Of a stretch of 5,106 nt of DNA, positions 1-4,859 are shown piece after piece (position 1 is the first letter of the stretch; every line of letters starts with the position of its first letter). The notes below the pieces were generated by a model that had not been told where the DNA came from, searched no databases, and saw only the letters and a list, made by a program, of their open reading frames with translations. Source of the DNA: Aquificaceae bacterium (GTDB taxonomy: Bacteria > Aquificota > Aquificia > Aquificales > Aquificaceae); assembly GCA_025057715.1 (NCBI GenBank), contig JANWVD010000074.1:1-5106 (forward strand), in the 5' to 3' direction. Both the position numbers and the translations under genes were made by a program.

Positions 1-439
1 ATCCTTTTGCTTCAAGCATAGTTGTCAAGATTCTGTCAAGGCTCTCCCGTAGAGCTTCTTTAAAAAGTTCTACTAACTGGCTTGCTTTTATGCTTTCCAT
101 GGCTTTGCTGGCTTTTTCAACCTCAAAAGTTTGTATGTGCATAAGTTCTCTTAGAGGCTCTTCCGCTCTTTCAAGACCTTTTATGTATGTGTCCCTTCTT
201 TCCTTAGCCTTTATAATCACCAAGGGCAAGCCAGCAGACAGAAGAAGGTAGTTAACTATTATGCGCCCAGTTCTGCCGTTGCCGTCTTCAAAAGGATGTA
301 TGCTTTCAAAAAGCGTATGCTGTTTTGCCAGAAAGTTTAAAAAGTGTTCTAAGGTTTCCGCACTATCAGGCTTGCGGAAGTTTTCTTTCACGTAGCTTAC
401 GTAAAAACTCGAGATTGTCGAAGAAATAGCGACTAACAT
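1..439 (-). CDS. Fic-domain protein, partial at the left edge and probably 5'-truncated
   Basis: Fic proteins usually transfer AMP (sometimes another nucleotide or phosphate moiety) from a nucleotide to a hydroxyl on a target protein; many are toxins or effectors. Reading the - strand from ATG 439-437 gives 146 open codons running past the left edge. Residues 48-59 are HPFEDGNGRTGR, matching the family motif HxFx(D/E)GNGRxxR, with catalytic His48, metal-binding Asp52 and the Arg56/Arg59 anion-binding pair. The flanks also look Fic-like: FRKPDSAETLEHFLNFLAKQ before the motif, and IIVNYLLLSAGLPLVIIKAK then a charged helical stretch after it. Only 47 residues precede the motif, the first 20 or so do not resemble a Fic domain, and a stop lies two codons upstream (445-443). 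I see no flap region, no (S/T)xxxE(G/N) inhibitory helix and no Shine-Dalgarno. I therefore infer a gene that has lost its 5' end, or a nonstandard start. Fic identity is near certain; activity is doubtful. No antitoxin gene is visible. Confidence 0.85.
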   Translation of the reverse strand, partial: MLVAISSTISSFYVSYVKENFRKPDSAETLEHFLNFLAKQHTLFESIHPFEDGNGRTGRIIVNYLLLSAGLPLVIIKAKERRDTYIKGLERAEEPLRELMHIQTFEVEKASKAMESIKASQLVELFKEALRESLDRILTTMLEAKG

Positions 440-457
440 GGTTTATTCTGACAATCT
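412..457. repeat. inverted repeat over the 5' end of the Fic reading frame
   Basis: AGATTGTC at 412-419 is the exact reverse complement of GACAATCT at 450-457. Pairing can extend inward with bulges (AGAA and TA at 422-428 with TA and TTCT at 444-449). The Fic ATG (439-437) lies in the loop. No T-run follows on either strand, so it does not look like an intrinsic terminator. Function unknown; chance cannot be excluded. Confidence 0.4.
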
Positions 458-740
458 AAGATATCATACCTCATAAGGTCAAGCTGAAGGCCAAAACCTC
501 TTCAGCTCGTTCATATTAAAAAGTAGTCAGGAATACACTTAGGGAGTTGCCAAAGAGTAGGCATGAAGATGAAAGATACTGCAAGAAAATATATCAGTTG
601 AATAATATCTCTGAGTGATAAGGACAAGACAGGGATAAATTAGCTTCCAAGGCTTCTGGACTTGTGAGATTAACTCCATGGAACTCGTAAATCTATCCCC
701 TGAATCCAGTCAGATTTTTAAGCGCTCTCACTAACTTCTA
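440..740. other. divergent spacer without a recognisable gene
   Basis: This stretch of about 300 bases lies between the Fic gene on the - strand and the rplN promoter. All six frames are broken by stops. The longest fragments are a 32-codon + strand frame (520-615, containing TLRELPKSRHEDERYCKK, with no start codon or ribosome binding site) and a hydrophobic - strand frame of similar size around 515-635; I recognise neither. It holds an 8-bp inverted repeat at 482-507 and half of another at 412-457. I see no tRNA, CRISPR repeat or riboswitch. It may be decayed coding sequence or a mobile-element scar, but nothing visible proves that. Confidence 0.6.
482..507. repeat. perfect 8-bp inverted repeat (hairpin)
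   Basis: AGCTGAAG at 482-489 pairs exactly with CTTCAGCT at 500-507 around a 10-nt loop (490-499). There is no T-tract after the stem in either direction, so it is not a standard Rho-independent terminator, and no gene end is close enough to need one. It could be the remnant of a transposon end or simply a secondary structure. Confidence 0.45.
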
Positions 741-769
741 TTGACAAGTGGAAAAGAATAGAGTAAGAT
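741..769 (+). promoter_or_regulatory. sigma-70-type promoter of the spc operon
   Basis: A perfect -35 box TTGACA (741-746) is followed by a 17-nt spacer and a -10 box TAAGAT (764-769, four of six matches to TATAAT). Transcription would start near 776, giving a leader of about 15 nt before the rplN ATG at 792. It is the only convincing promoter I see for the operon, and it sits where transcription must begin, because the upstream gene points the other way. Confidence 0.75.
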
Positions 770-780
770 AAGAACCTTCC

Positions 781-784
781 GGAG
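781..784 (+). promoter_or_regulatory. ribosome binding site of rplN
   Basis: GGAG lies 7 nt before the ATG at 792 and within a few bases of the predicted transcription start. The leader holds little besides this site, so there is no room for a regulatory structure upstream of rplN. Confidence 0.7.
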
Positions 785-791
785 CTTTAGG

Positions 792-1157
792 ATGATTCCA
801 AGGCAGGCTTATGCGAATGTTGCTGATAACTCGGGTGCGAGGAAGGTGCAGATAGTTGGTATACCCTATGCACCTAGGCAGTATGCTACAGTCGGGGATG
901 TGGTTGTTGTGAGTGTCAAGATTGCAACACCCAATAGCCCAGCTAAGAAGGGTAAAGTCTATCGAGCAGTTGTTGTAAGGACCAAGAAGGAAGTCTCAAG
1001 ACCAGATGGGACATACATAAGGTTTGATGACAATGCAGTTGTGCTACTAAATCAGTATGGAGAGCCTTTAGGAACAAGGATTTTAGGTCCAATTGCGAGA
1101 GAGGTAAGAAACAGGGGATTTACGAAATTAGCATCGCTTGCACCGGAGGTTGTATGA
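792..1157 (+). CDS. rplN: 50S ribosomal protein L14
   Basis: L14 (uL14) binds 23S rRNA at the subunit interface and forms bridges to the 30S subunit near the L19 and L3 side. The 121-residue product has the usual length and is collinear with the family: VADNSGARKVQ near the N-terminus, the L14 signature across about residues 59-85 (AVVVRTKKE..PDGTYIRFDDNAVVL), and the C-terminal GEPLGTRILGPIAREVR followed by FTKLASLAPEVV, the classic end of bacterial L14. The start at 792 is supported by GGAG 7 nt upstream and by the conserved MI- beginning. It is the first gene of the spc transcription unit, directly after the promoter at 741-769. Its TGA overlaps the rplX start by one base. In most bacteria rpsQ (S17) immediately precedes this gene; here it does not. 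Confidence 0.98.
   Translation: MIPRQAYANVADNSGARKVQIVGIPYAPRQYATVGDVVVVSVKIATPNSPAKKGKVYRAVVVRTKKEVSRPDGTYIRFDDNAVVLLNQYGEPLGTRILGPIAREVRNRGFTKLASLAPEVV
1145..1149 (+). promoter_or_regulatory. ribosome binding site that decides the rplX start
   Basis: GGAGG lies inside the end of rplN. Two adjacent ATG codons follow, at 1154 and 1157. The site is 4 nt from the first and 7 nt from the second, so 1157 is preferred; it also gives the usual Met-Ala beginning. Confidence 0.7.
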
Positions 1158-1501
1158 TGGCGAATAAAATCCTGCGGGGTGACACAGTTCTCGTAATGAG
1201 AGGAAAAGAAAAGGGAAAAACCGCAACCGTTTTGAGAGTCTTAAGAAAAGAAAACAAAGTCCTCTTAAAAGATGTAAACTTAGTGAAGAAACACCTAAAA
1301 GCTATACCAAATGTTCGTGAAGGCGGGGTTTACGAAATAGAAGCCCCAATAGATATAAGCAATGTCATGCTCGTATGCCCAAGCTGTAAAAAGCCAACAA
1401 GGGTTGGATTTAAGATAATTGAAGAAGGTCAAGAAAAAGTAAAAGTAAGATTCTGTAAAAAGTGCAATGAAGTAATAGATAAAGTCAAGAGGTTGAGATG
1501 A
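1157..1501 (+). CDS. rplX: 50S ribosomal protein L24, zinc-ribbon form
   Basis: L24 (uL24) is an assembly-initiating 50S protein that binds the 5' domain of 23S rRNA. With the start at 1157 the product has 114 residues. The N-terminal half is a KOW domain (about residues 5-38, ILRGDTVLVMRGKEKGKTATV), followed by the family's KKHLK segment and the EAPIDISNVMLV stretch. The C-terminal half carries two Cys-x2-Cys pairs, C74-PS-C77 and C100-KK-C103, flanking KPTRVGF. This suggests a bound zinc ion; many bacterial L24 proteins lack these cysteines. An in-frame ATG one codon earlier (1154) would add a single Met and is less well spaced from the GGAGG. The gene overlaps rplN by one base and rplE by four (ATGA), which suggests coupled translation. 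Confidence 0.96.
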   Translation: MANKILRGDTVLVMRGKEKGKTATVLRVLRKENKVLLKDVNLVKKHLKAIPNVREGGVYEIEAPIDISNVMLVCPSCKKPTRVGFKIIEEGQEKVKVRFCKKCNEVIDKVKRLR

Positions 1502-2061
1502 GTATAGCAGAGAGGTATGTCTCAAGGCTTCATGAAAAGTATAAAAGAGAGGTTGTTCCGCAGCTTATAAATAGGTTTGGATACAAAAACCCAATGCAAG
1601 TGCCGAAAATCTTAAAGGTCGTCGTCAATATGGGCGTTGGTGAAGCAGTTGGGGATATTAAGCAAATAGATAGAGCTCTTGAGGATATAAAAGCCATAAC
1701 AGGACAGCATCCAACGGTTAGAAGGGCTAAGAAGTCAGAGGCTGGTTTTAAGCTAAGGCGTGGTATGCCAGTGGGATTAAAGGTCACACTTAGGAAAGAA
1801 AGAATGTGGGACTTTTTGGACAAACTTATCTCTGTTGCCTTGCCGAGGGTAAAAGACTTTAAAGGCTTAAACCCGAGGTCCTTTGACGGAAGGGGTAATT
1901 ATGCCTTTGGCATATCAGAACAGATAGTCTTTCCAGAAATTGACTATGAAAAAGTTGACGCAGTGCGTGGTATGGATGTAATCATTAATACGAGTGCGCC
2001 TACAGATGAAGAAGCCTTTTGGCTTTTGGTTTTGCTCGGACTTCCTATTAGGAGTGCGTAA
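1498..2061 (+). CDS. rplE: 50S ribosomal protein L5
   Basis: L5 (uL5) binds 5S rRNA together with L18 and L25-type proteins, sits in the central protuberance, and contacts S13 and the P-site tRNA. The 187-residue product is a normal length. Family features run in order: the N-terminal RLHEKYKREVVPQL, VPKILKVVVNMGVGEA at about 35-50, the L5 signature at about 62-80 (ending AITGQHPTVRRAKKS), GLKVTLR in the middle, and the ending FPEIDYEKVDAVRGMDV. The start at 1498 shares ATGA with the rplX stop and has AGAGG 5 nt upstream. Translation is probably coupled to rplX. In E. coli the S8 repressor binds the mRNA around this start; a short inverted repeat here (1493-1525) might play a similar part, but that is only a suggestion. 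Confidence 0.98.
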   Translation: MSIAERYVSRLHEKYKREVVPQLINRFGYKNPMQVPKILKVVVNMGVGEAVGDIKQIDRALEDIKAITGQHPTVRRAKKSEAGFKLRRGMPVGLKVTLRKERMWDFLDKLISVALPRVKDFKGLNPRSFDGRGNYAFGISEQIVFPEIDYEKVDAVRGMDVIINTSAPTDEEAFWLLVLLGLPIRSA

Positions 2062-2073
2062 TGGAGGAATTAA

Positions 2074-2262
2074 ATGCCAAGAAAAGCTAAAGTTGCAAAG
2101 GATTTAAAACACTTCCCTAAATTTTCTGTTAGACAAAAGAACCGCTGTCCAATATGCGGAAGACCGAGGGGATATTTGAGGTATTTCGGCATGTGCCGAC
2201 TTTGCCTTCGTGACCTCGCTCTCAAGGGCGATATTCCGGGACTCAGGAAATCAAGCTGGTAG
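2074..2262 (+). CDS. rpsN: 30S ribosomal protein S14, short zinc-binding type
   Basis: S14 (uS14) binds the 16S rRNA 3' major domain in the 30S head, late in assembly. The 62-residue product is the short type (often called type Z), not the roughly 100-residue cysteine-free form of E. coli. It has a four-cysteine zinc ribbon, C25-PI-C28 and C41-RL-C44, embedded in the conserved NRCPICGRPRGYLRYFGMC run, and ends with the family hallmark GLRKSSW. The start at 2074 has GGAGG 6 nt upstream (2063-2067), and the gene begins 12 nt after rplE ends. The preceding M-P-R-K-A-K start is normal for the family. Confidence 0.98.
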   Translation: MPRKAKVAKDLKHFPKFSVRQKNRCPICGRPRGYLRYFGMCRLCLRDLALKGDIPGLRKSSW

Positions 2263-2274
2263 AGGAGAGAGCTC

Positions 2275-2676
2275 ATGGACCCAATCTCAGATATGTTTAG
2301 CGCAATAAAGAACGGAATAATGAGAAGAAAAGATAGCATTGTAGTGCCTTCATCGAGGGTAAAAGAGGCGATATTGGAGGTTTTGAAAAAAGAGGGCTAC
2401 ATAGCAAATTATGAGCGGCTCGAGAAAAAGGTTGGAACCCAATCTTTTGTTAAAATAACCTTCAAATATCTTGATTCAAAGCGCGAAAGAAACGCGATTC
2501 AGGATATCCAGCGCGTCTCAAAGCTCGGAAGGCGAGTATATAAGCCAAGACATCAGCTACCCTACGTTGAAAAGGGCTTTGGTATTGCTATAGTCTCCAC
2601 CGATGCGGGAATTATAACAGACCATGAGGCAAGAAAGCTCGGAAAAGGCGGAGAAATCATAGCATTTGTGAGGTAA
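2275..2676 (+). CDS. rpsH: 30S ribosomal protein S8
   Basis: S8 (uS8) binds helix 21 of 16S rRNA and organises the central domain of the 30S subunit. In E. coli it is also the translational repressor of the spc operon. The 133-residue product matches the family length. It begins MDPISDMFSAIKNGIMRRK, a typical S8 N-terminus, continues with SSRVKEAILEVLKKEGYI, and ends with the S8 signature at about residues 107-126, containing IVSTDAGIITDHEARK, then GKGGEIIAFVR. AGGAG (2263-2267) lies 7 nt before the ATG, and the gap to rpsN is 12 nt. Whether this S8 represses its own operon is not shown by the sequence. Confidence 0.98.
   Translation: MDPISDMFSAIKNGIMRRKDSIVVPSSRVKEAILEVLKKEGYIANYERLEKKVGTQSFVKITFKYLDSKRERNAIQDIQRVSKLGRRVYKPRHQLPYVEKGFGIAIVSTDAGIITDHEARKLGKGGEIIAFVR
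2670..2674 (+). promoter_or_regulatory. ribosome binding site that decides the rplF start
   Basis: GAGGT sits at the end of rpsH, overlapping its stop codon. It is 9 nt from the ATG at 2684 but only 3 nt from an in-frame TTG at 2678. This favours 2684, whose product begins MSRLAKKPIPIPKGV as expected for L6. Confidence 0.6.
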
Positions 2677-2683
2677 TTTGACC

Positions 2684-3247
2684 ATGTCAAGACTTGCGAA
2701 AAAGCCAATTCCGATTCCAAAAGGGGTGAAAGTGAATTTAAGCGGACAAAAGCTGACAGCGGAAGGTCCAAAGGGCAAATTAGAACTCGATGTCCATAAA
2801 GACATCAGCTTAAACATCTCTGGTGAACACATCGAGCTTAAAAGACCTTCTGACGCTCCATTCCATAGGGCTATACACGGAACAATGGCAGCTCTGATAA
2901 AAAACACGCTAAAAGGTGTCTCAGAGGGTTTCTCTCAGACGCTTGAAGTTTTTGGTCTTGGTTATAAAGTTGCTTTAAAGGGGCAAAATCTCGAGTTAAG
3001 CCTCGGATATTCGCATCCGGTAGTCTTCGAGGTCCCTAAAGATGTCAAGATTGAAGTAAAAGAGAATAAAATAACGGTTAGCGGCATAAATAGAGAACGC
3101 GTTGGGCAAGTTTGTGCTCTTATAAGAAACTTTAAGAAACCCGATGCTTACAAGGGTAAAGGTATAAGATACGAAGGTGAACAGCTAAAGCTAAAACCAG
3201 GCAAGTCAGCGGGTAAAGGTGGAAAAGGTGGAAAAGGTAAAAAGTGA
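2684..3247 (+). CDS. rplF: 50S ribosomal protein L6
   Basis: L6 (uL6) binds 23S rRNA helix 97 and lies near the sarcin-ricin loop and the factor-binding site. From ATG 2684 the product has 187 residues, forming the usual two similar domains. The N-terminal MSRLAKKPIPIPKGV is characteristic, FHRAIHGTMAALIKN and GFSQTLEVFGLGYK mark the domain junction, and PDAYKGKGI (about 153-161) is the L6 signature. The last 14 residues, KSAGKGGKGGKGKK, form a Gly/Lys tail that goes beyond the usual short basic end; it is encoded by an imperfect repeat at 3212-3243. A TTG at 2678 would add two residues but is too close to the GAGGT. The gap to rpsH is 7 nt. Confidence 0.97.
   Translation: MSRLAKKPIPIPKGVKVNLSGQKLTAEGPKGKLELDVHKDISLNISGEHIELKRPSDAPFHRAIHGTMAALIKNTLKGVSEGFSQTLEVFGLGYKVALKGQNLELSLGYSHPVVFEVPKDVKIEVKENKITVSGINRERVGQVCALIRNFKKPDAYKGKGIRYEGEQLKLKPGKSAGKGGKGGKGKK
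3218..3235 (+). repeat. two tandem copies of a 9-bp unit in the rplF 3' end
   Basis: GGTGGAAAA occurs twice in a row (3218-3226 and 3227-3235), preceded by GGTAAA and followed by GGTAAAAA. It encodes Gly-Gly-Lys repeats at the L6 C-terminus. Such a unit can vary in copy number by replication slippage without breaking the frame. Confidence 0.75.
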
Positions 3248-3255
3248 GGTGAGAT

Positions 3256-3627
3256 ATGGCTAAGCTAACTAAGCACGAAAAGAGAGAAAGAAGGCATTTA
3301 AGAATAAGGAAGAAAATCTTCGGCTCCTCGGAAAGACCGAGGCTTTGTATCTATAGAAGCACGCACAGCTTTTATGCGCAGATAATAGACGATGAAAGCG
3401 GGAAAACTCTTACCTCTGCATCGACGATTGACAAGGAATTTACAAAACTTTCAAGCAAAAGAGGCGGAAAATCTATAGAAGACGTTAAGCTCCTTGCGCA
3501 AATATTAGTAAACAAGGCAAAGGAAGCTGGAATATCCAAGGTAGTTTTTGACAGAGGCGGATTTTTATACCACGGAAGGGTAAAAGCTTTTGCAGAAGCC
3601 TGTAGAGAACTTGGCTTAGATTTTTAG
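3256..3627 (+). CDS. rplR: 50S ribosomal protein L18
   Basis: L18 (uL18) binds 5S rRNA and, with L5, joins it to the 50S central protuberance. The 123-residue product is normal in length. A basic N-terminal arm (KHEKRERRHLRIRKK) precedes the compact domain, which shows SSERPRLCIYRSTHSFYAQIIDD, the family's RPRL-Y-S-YAQ-ID pattern. The C-terminal part has VFDRGGFLYHGRVKAFAEACRELGLDF, which ends as almost all bacterial L18 proteins do. The start has GAGGTGA (3246-3252), a long match to the 16S anti-Shine-Dalgarno, overlapping the rplF stop and 6 nt from the ATG when measured from its GAGG core. Confidence 0.98.
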   Translation: MAKLTKHEKRERRHLRIRKKIFGSSERPRLCIYRSTHSFYAQIIDDESGKTLTSASTIDKEFTKLSSKRGGKSIEDVKLLAQILVNKAKEAGISKVVFDRGGFLYHGRVKAFAEACRELGLDF

Positions 3628-3636
3628 GAGGTTGAG

Positions 3637-4224
3637 ATGGGCGGAGTATCTTTAGAGAAACTTATAACCCAGAAGAGACAAATGCAAGGAATAAACGAGC
3701 TTGAAGAGCAACTTCAGATAGAAGAAAGGCTCATTTACGCAAGGCGCACCACGAGGGTGACAAAGGGCGGAAAGAGATTCTCCTTTAGCGCACTCGTAAT
3801 AGTTGGTGACAAAAGAGGGTTTGTCAGTGCCGGACTTGGTAAAGCGCGCGAGGTGCCAATCGCAATAGCAAAAGCCATAGAAGACGGGAAGAAACGCCTA
3901 ATTAAAGTGCCCATAGAGAACGGAACCGTTCCGCATGATGTCATAGGCAGCTTCGGACCAACGAGCGTTAAACTTATTCCAGCAAGAAGGGGAACTGGCA
4001 TAGTCGCCGGCGGTGCAGCAAAACCTATATTTGAACTTGCCGGATACACGGATGTTTTAACCAAGCTCCAAGGAAGCACCAACCCAAATAATGTCGTAAG
4101 GGCAGTCTTCGACGCACTTTTAAAGCTCCGCTCTTTGTCGCAGGTTGCAAAAGAGCGCTCTATTGACCCTCAAGAGCTCCGCACACGATACAATCTTTAT
4201 GCAAGGAATATTCAAATACCTTAA
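3637..4224 (+). CDS. rpsE: 30S ribosomal protein S5
   Basis: S5 (uS5) binds 16S rRNA near the decoding region and the mRNA entry channel, and matters for decoding accuracy and the mRNA helicase activity of the ribosome. The 195-residue product is longer than E. coli S5 (about 166), with roughly 15 extra residues at the N-terminus and a longer C-terminal helix/tail. The double-stranded RNA-binding domain starts at about 38 (TRVTKGGKRFSFSALVIVGD) and includes GLGKAREVPIAIAKA. The C-terminal domain has PARRGTGIVAGGAAKPIFELAG and GSTNPNNVVRAVFDAL, both highly conserved. AGGAGG (3626-3631) overlaps the rplR stop and lies 5 nt before the ATG. A later ATG at 3682 lacks a good site, so 3637 is preferred. 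Confidence 0.97.
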   Translation: MGGVSLEKLITQKRQMQGINELEEQLQIEERLIYARRTTRVTKGGKRFSFSALVIVGDKRGFVSAGLGKAREVPIAIAKAIEDGKKRLIKVPIENGTVPHDVIGSFGPTSVKLIPARRGTGIVAGGAAKPIFELAGYTDVLTKLQGSTNPNNVVRAVFDALLKLRSLSQVAKERSIDPQELRTRYNLYARNIQIP

Positions 4225-4234
4225 GAGGTAAGTC

Positions 4235-4420
4235 ATGAAGCTAAAAATTACGCTCATGAGAGGTCTAGCAGGAAAGAATAAGGAGCAGATTTCCGCTCTT
4301 AAGGGTCTTGGACTAAGTAAAAGGGGTCAAAGTAGAGTTTTAGAAAAAGCGCCTTCTGTAATTGGTAATCTTATTAAAGTAAAACATCTTGTTAAGATAG
4401 AGGAGCTTAAAGATGCTTGA
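4235..4420 (+). CDS. rpmD: 50S ribosomal protein L30
   Basis: L30 (uL30) is a small 50S protein that binds 23S rRNA domain II; it is absent from some bacterial lineages. The 61-residue product has the family length. It begins MKLKITLMRGLAGKNKEQ, equivalent to the usual K-I-x-L-x-R-S-x-I-G start (here RGLAG), continues GLGLSKRGQSRVLEKAPSV, and ends IGNLIKVKHLVKIEE. Position between rpsE and rplO is the standard one for rpmD. AGAGG (4224-4228) overlaps the rpsE stop and lies 6 nt before the ATG. The last eight bases overlap the rplO start. Confidence 0.96.
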   Translation: MKLKITLMRGLAGKNKEQISALKGLGLSKRGQSRVLEKAPSVIGNLIKVKHLVKIEELKDA

Positions 4421-4859
4421 ACAGCTATCTCCGAAAAAAGGCTCAACAAAGAAGAGAGTAAGGGTAGGTCGTGGGATAGGCTCCGGTCTTGGAAAAACCT
4501 GTGGCAAGGGACACAAAGGTCAAAAAACCCGCTCCGGAGACAGAAGACTTCCCTCTTGGTTTGAGGGTGGTCAAACCCCCCTACACAAAAGGGTCCCCAA
4601 ACGAGGCTTTCGCTCGCCCTTCAAAGAAGAATACAGTGTAATTAACTTAAAAACCCTGGAAGACCTTTTCAACCCAGGCGACGAGATAAACCCTGATGTC
4701 CTCTTCCAAAAGGGGCTCGTAAGGAAGGGGAGAAAATTGAAAATCCTCGCCTTCGGCGAGATTAAAAAACCCCTAAAGATAAAAGCCCACGCCTTTTCAA
4801 AAAGCGCCATGGAAAAAATAACCGCCGCAGGCGGCGTCTGTGAAACCATAGATGTTTGA
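4413..4859 (+). CDS. rplO: 50S ribosomal protein L15
   Basis: L15 (uL15) is a 50S assembly protein whose long basic N-terminal extension threads into 23S rRNA. The 148-residue product has the usual length. The N-terminal arm has RVGRGIGSGLGKTCGKGHKG, followed by QKTRSG at about 37-42 and FEGGQTPLHKRVPKRGF; the globular end carries KILAFGEIKKPLKIKAHAFS then SAMEKITAAGG, matching the L15 C-terminal signature. AGGAG (4401-4405) lies inside rpmD, 7 nt before the ATG, and the gene overlaps rpmD by 8 nt and secY by 8 nt. Its base use is richer in C than rplN at the operon's start. Confidence 0.98.
   Translation: MLEQLSPKKGSTKKRVRVGRGIGSGLGKTCGKGHKGQKTRSGDRRLPSWFEGGQTPLHKRVPKRGFRSPFKEEYSVINLKTLEDLFNPGDEINPDVLFQKGLVRKGRKLKILAFGEIKKPLKIKAHAFSKSAMEKITAAGGVCETIDV

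Noticed and set aside
482..507. The 8-bp hairpin as a Rho-independent terminator
   Set aside because: No T-run follows the stem on either strand and no gene ends next to it.
689..720. AAATCT/AGATTT inverted repeat followed by T residues as a terminator
   Set aside because: The stem is 6 AT-rich base pairs with a 17-nt loop, too weak for a terminator, and no + strand gene ends upstream of it in the window.
440..740. tRNA, CRISPR array or riboswitch in the spacer
   Set aside because: No T-arm or acceptor pairing, no regularly spaced direct repeats, and no recognisable aptamer core; the rplN leader itself is too short for a riboswitch.
1154..1156. ATG at 1154 as the start of rplX
   Set aside because: It is only 4 nt from GGAGG; the ATG at 1157 is better spaced and gives Met-Ala. 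The difference is a single residue.
2678..2683. TTG at 2678 as the start of rplF
   Set aside because: It is only 3 nt from the GAGGT, while the ATG at 2684 is well spaced and gives the conserved L6 beginning MSRLAKKPI.
1295..2907. Several long open frames on the - strand inside rplX, rplE, rpsN and rpsH-rplF
   Set aside because: They lie opposite well-conserved ribosomal protein genes, have no recognisable domains or ribosome binding sites, and have compositions expected of antisense frames.
3735..4082. 115-codon - strand frame opposite rpsE
   Set aside because: It is a shadow of the rpsE coding sequence; no family features and no initiation signals.
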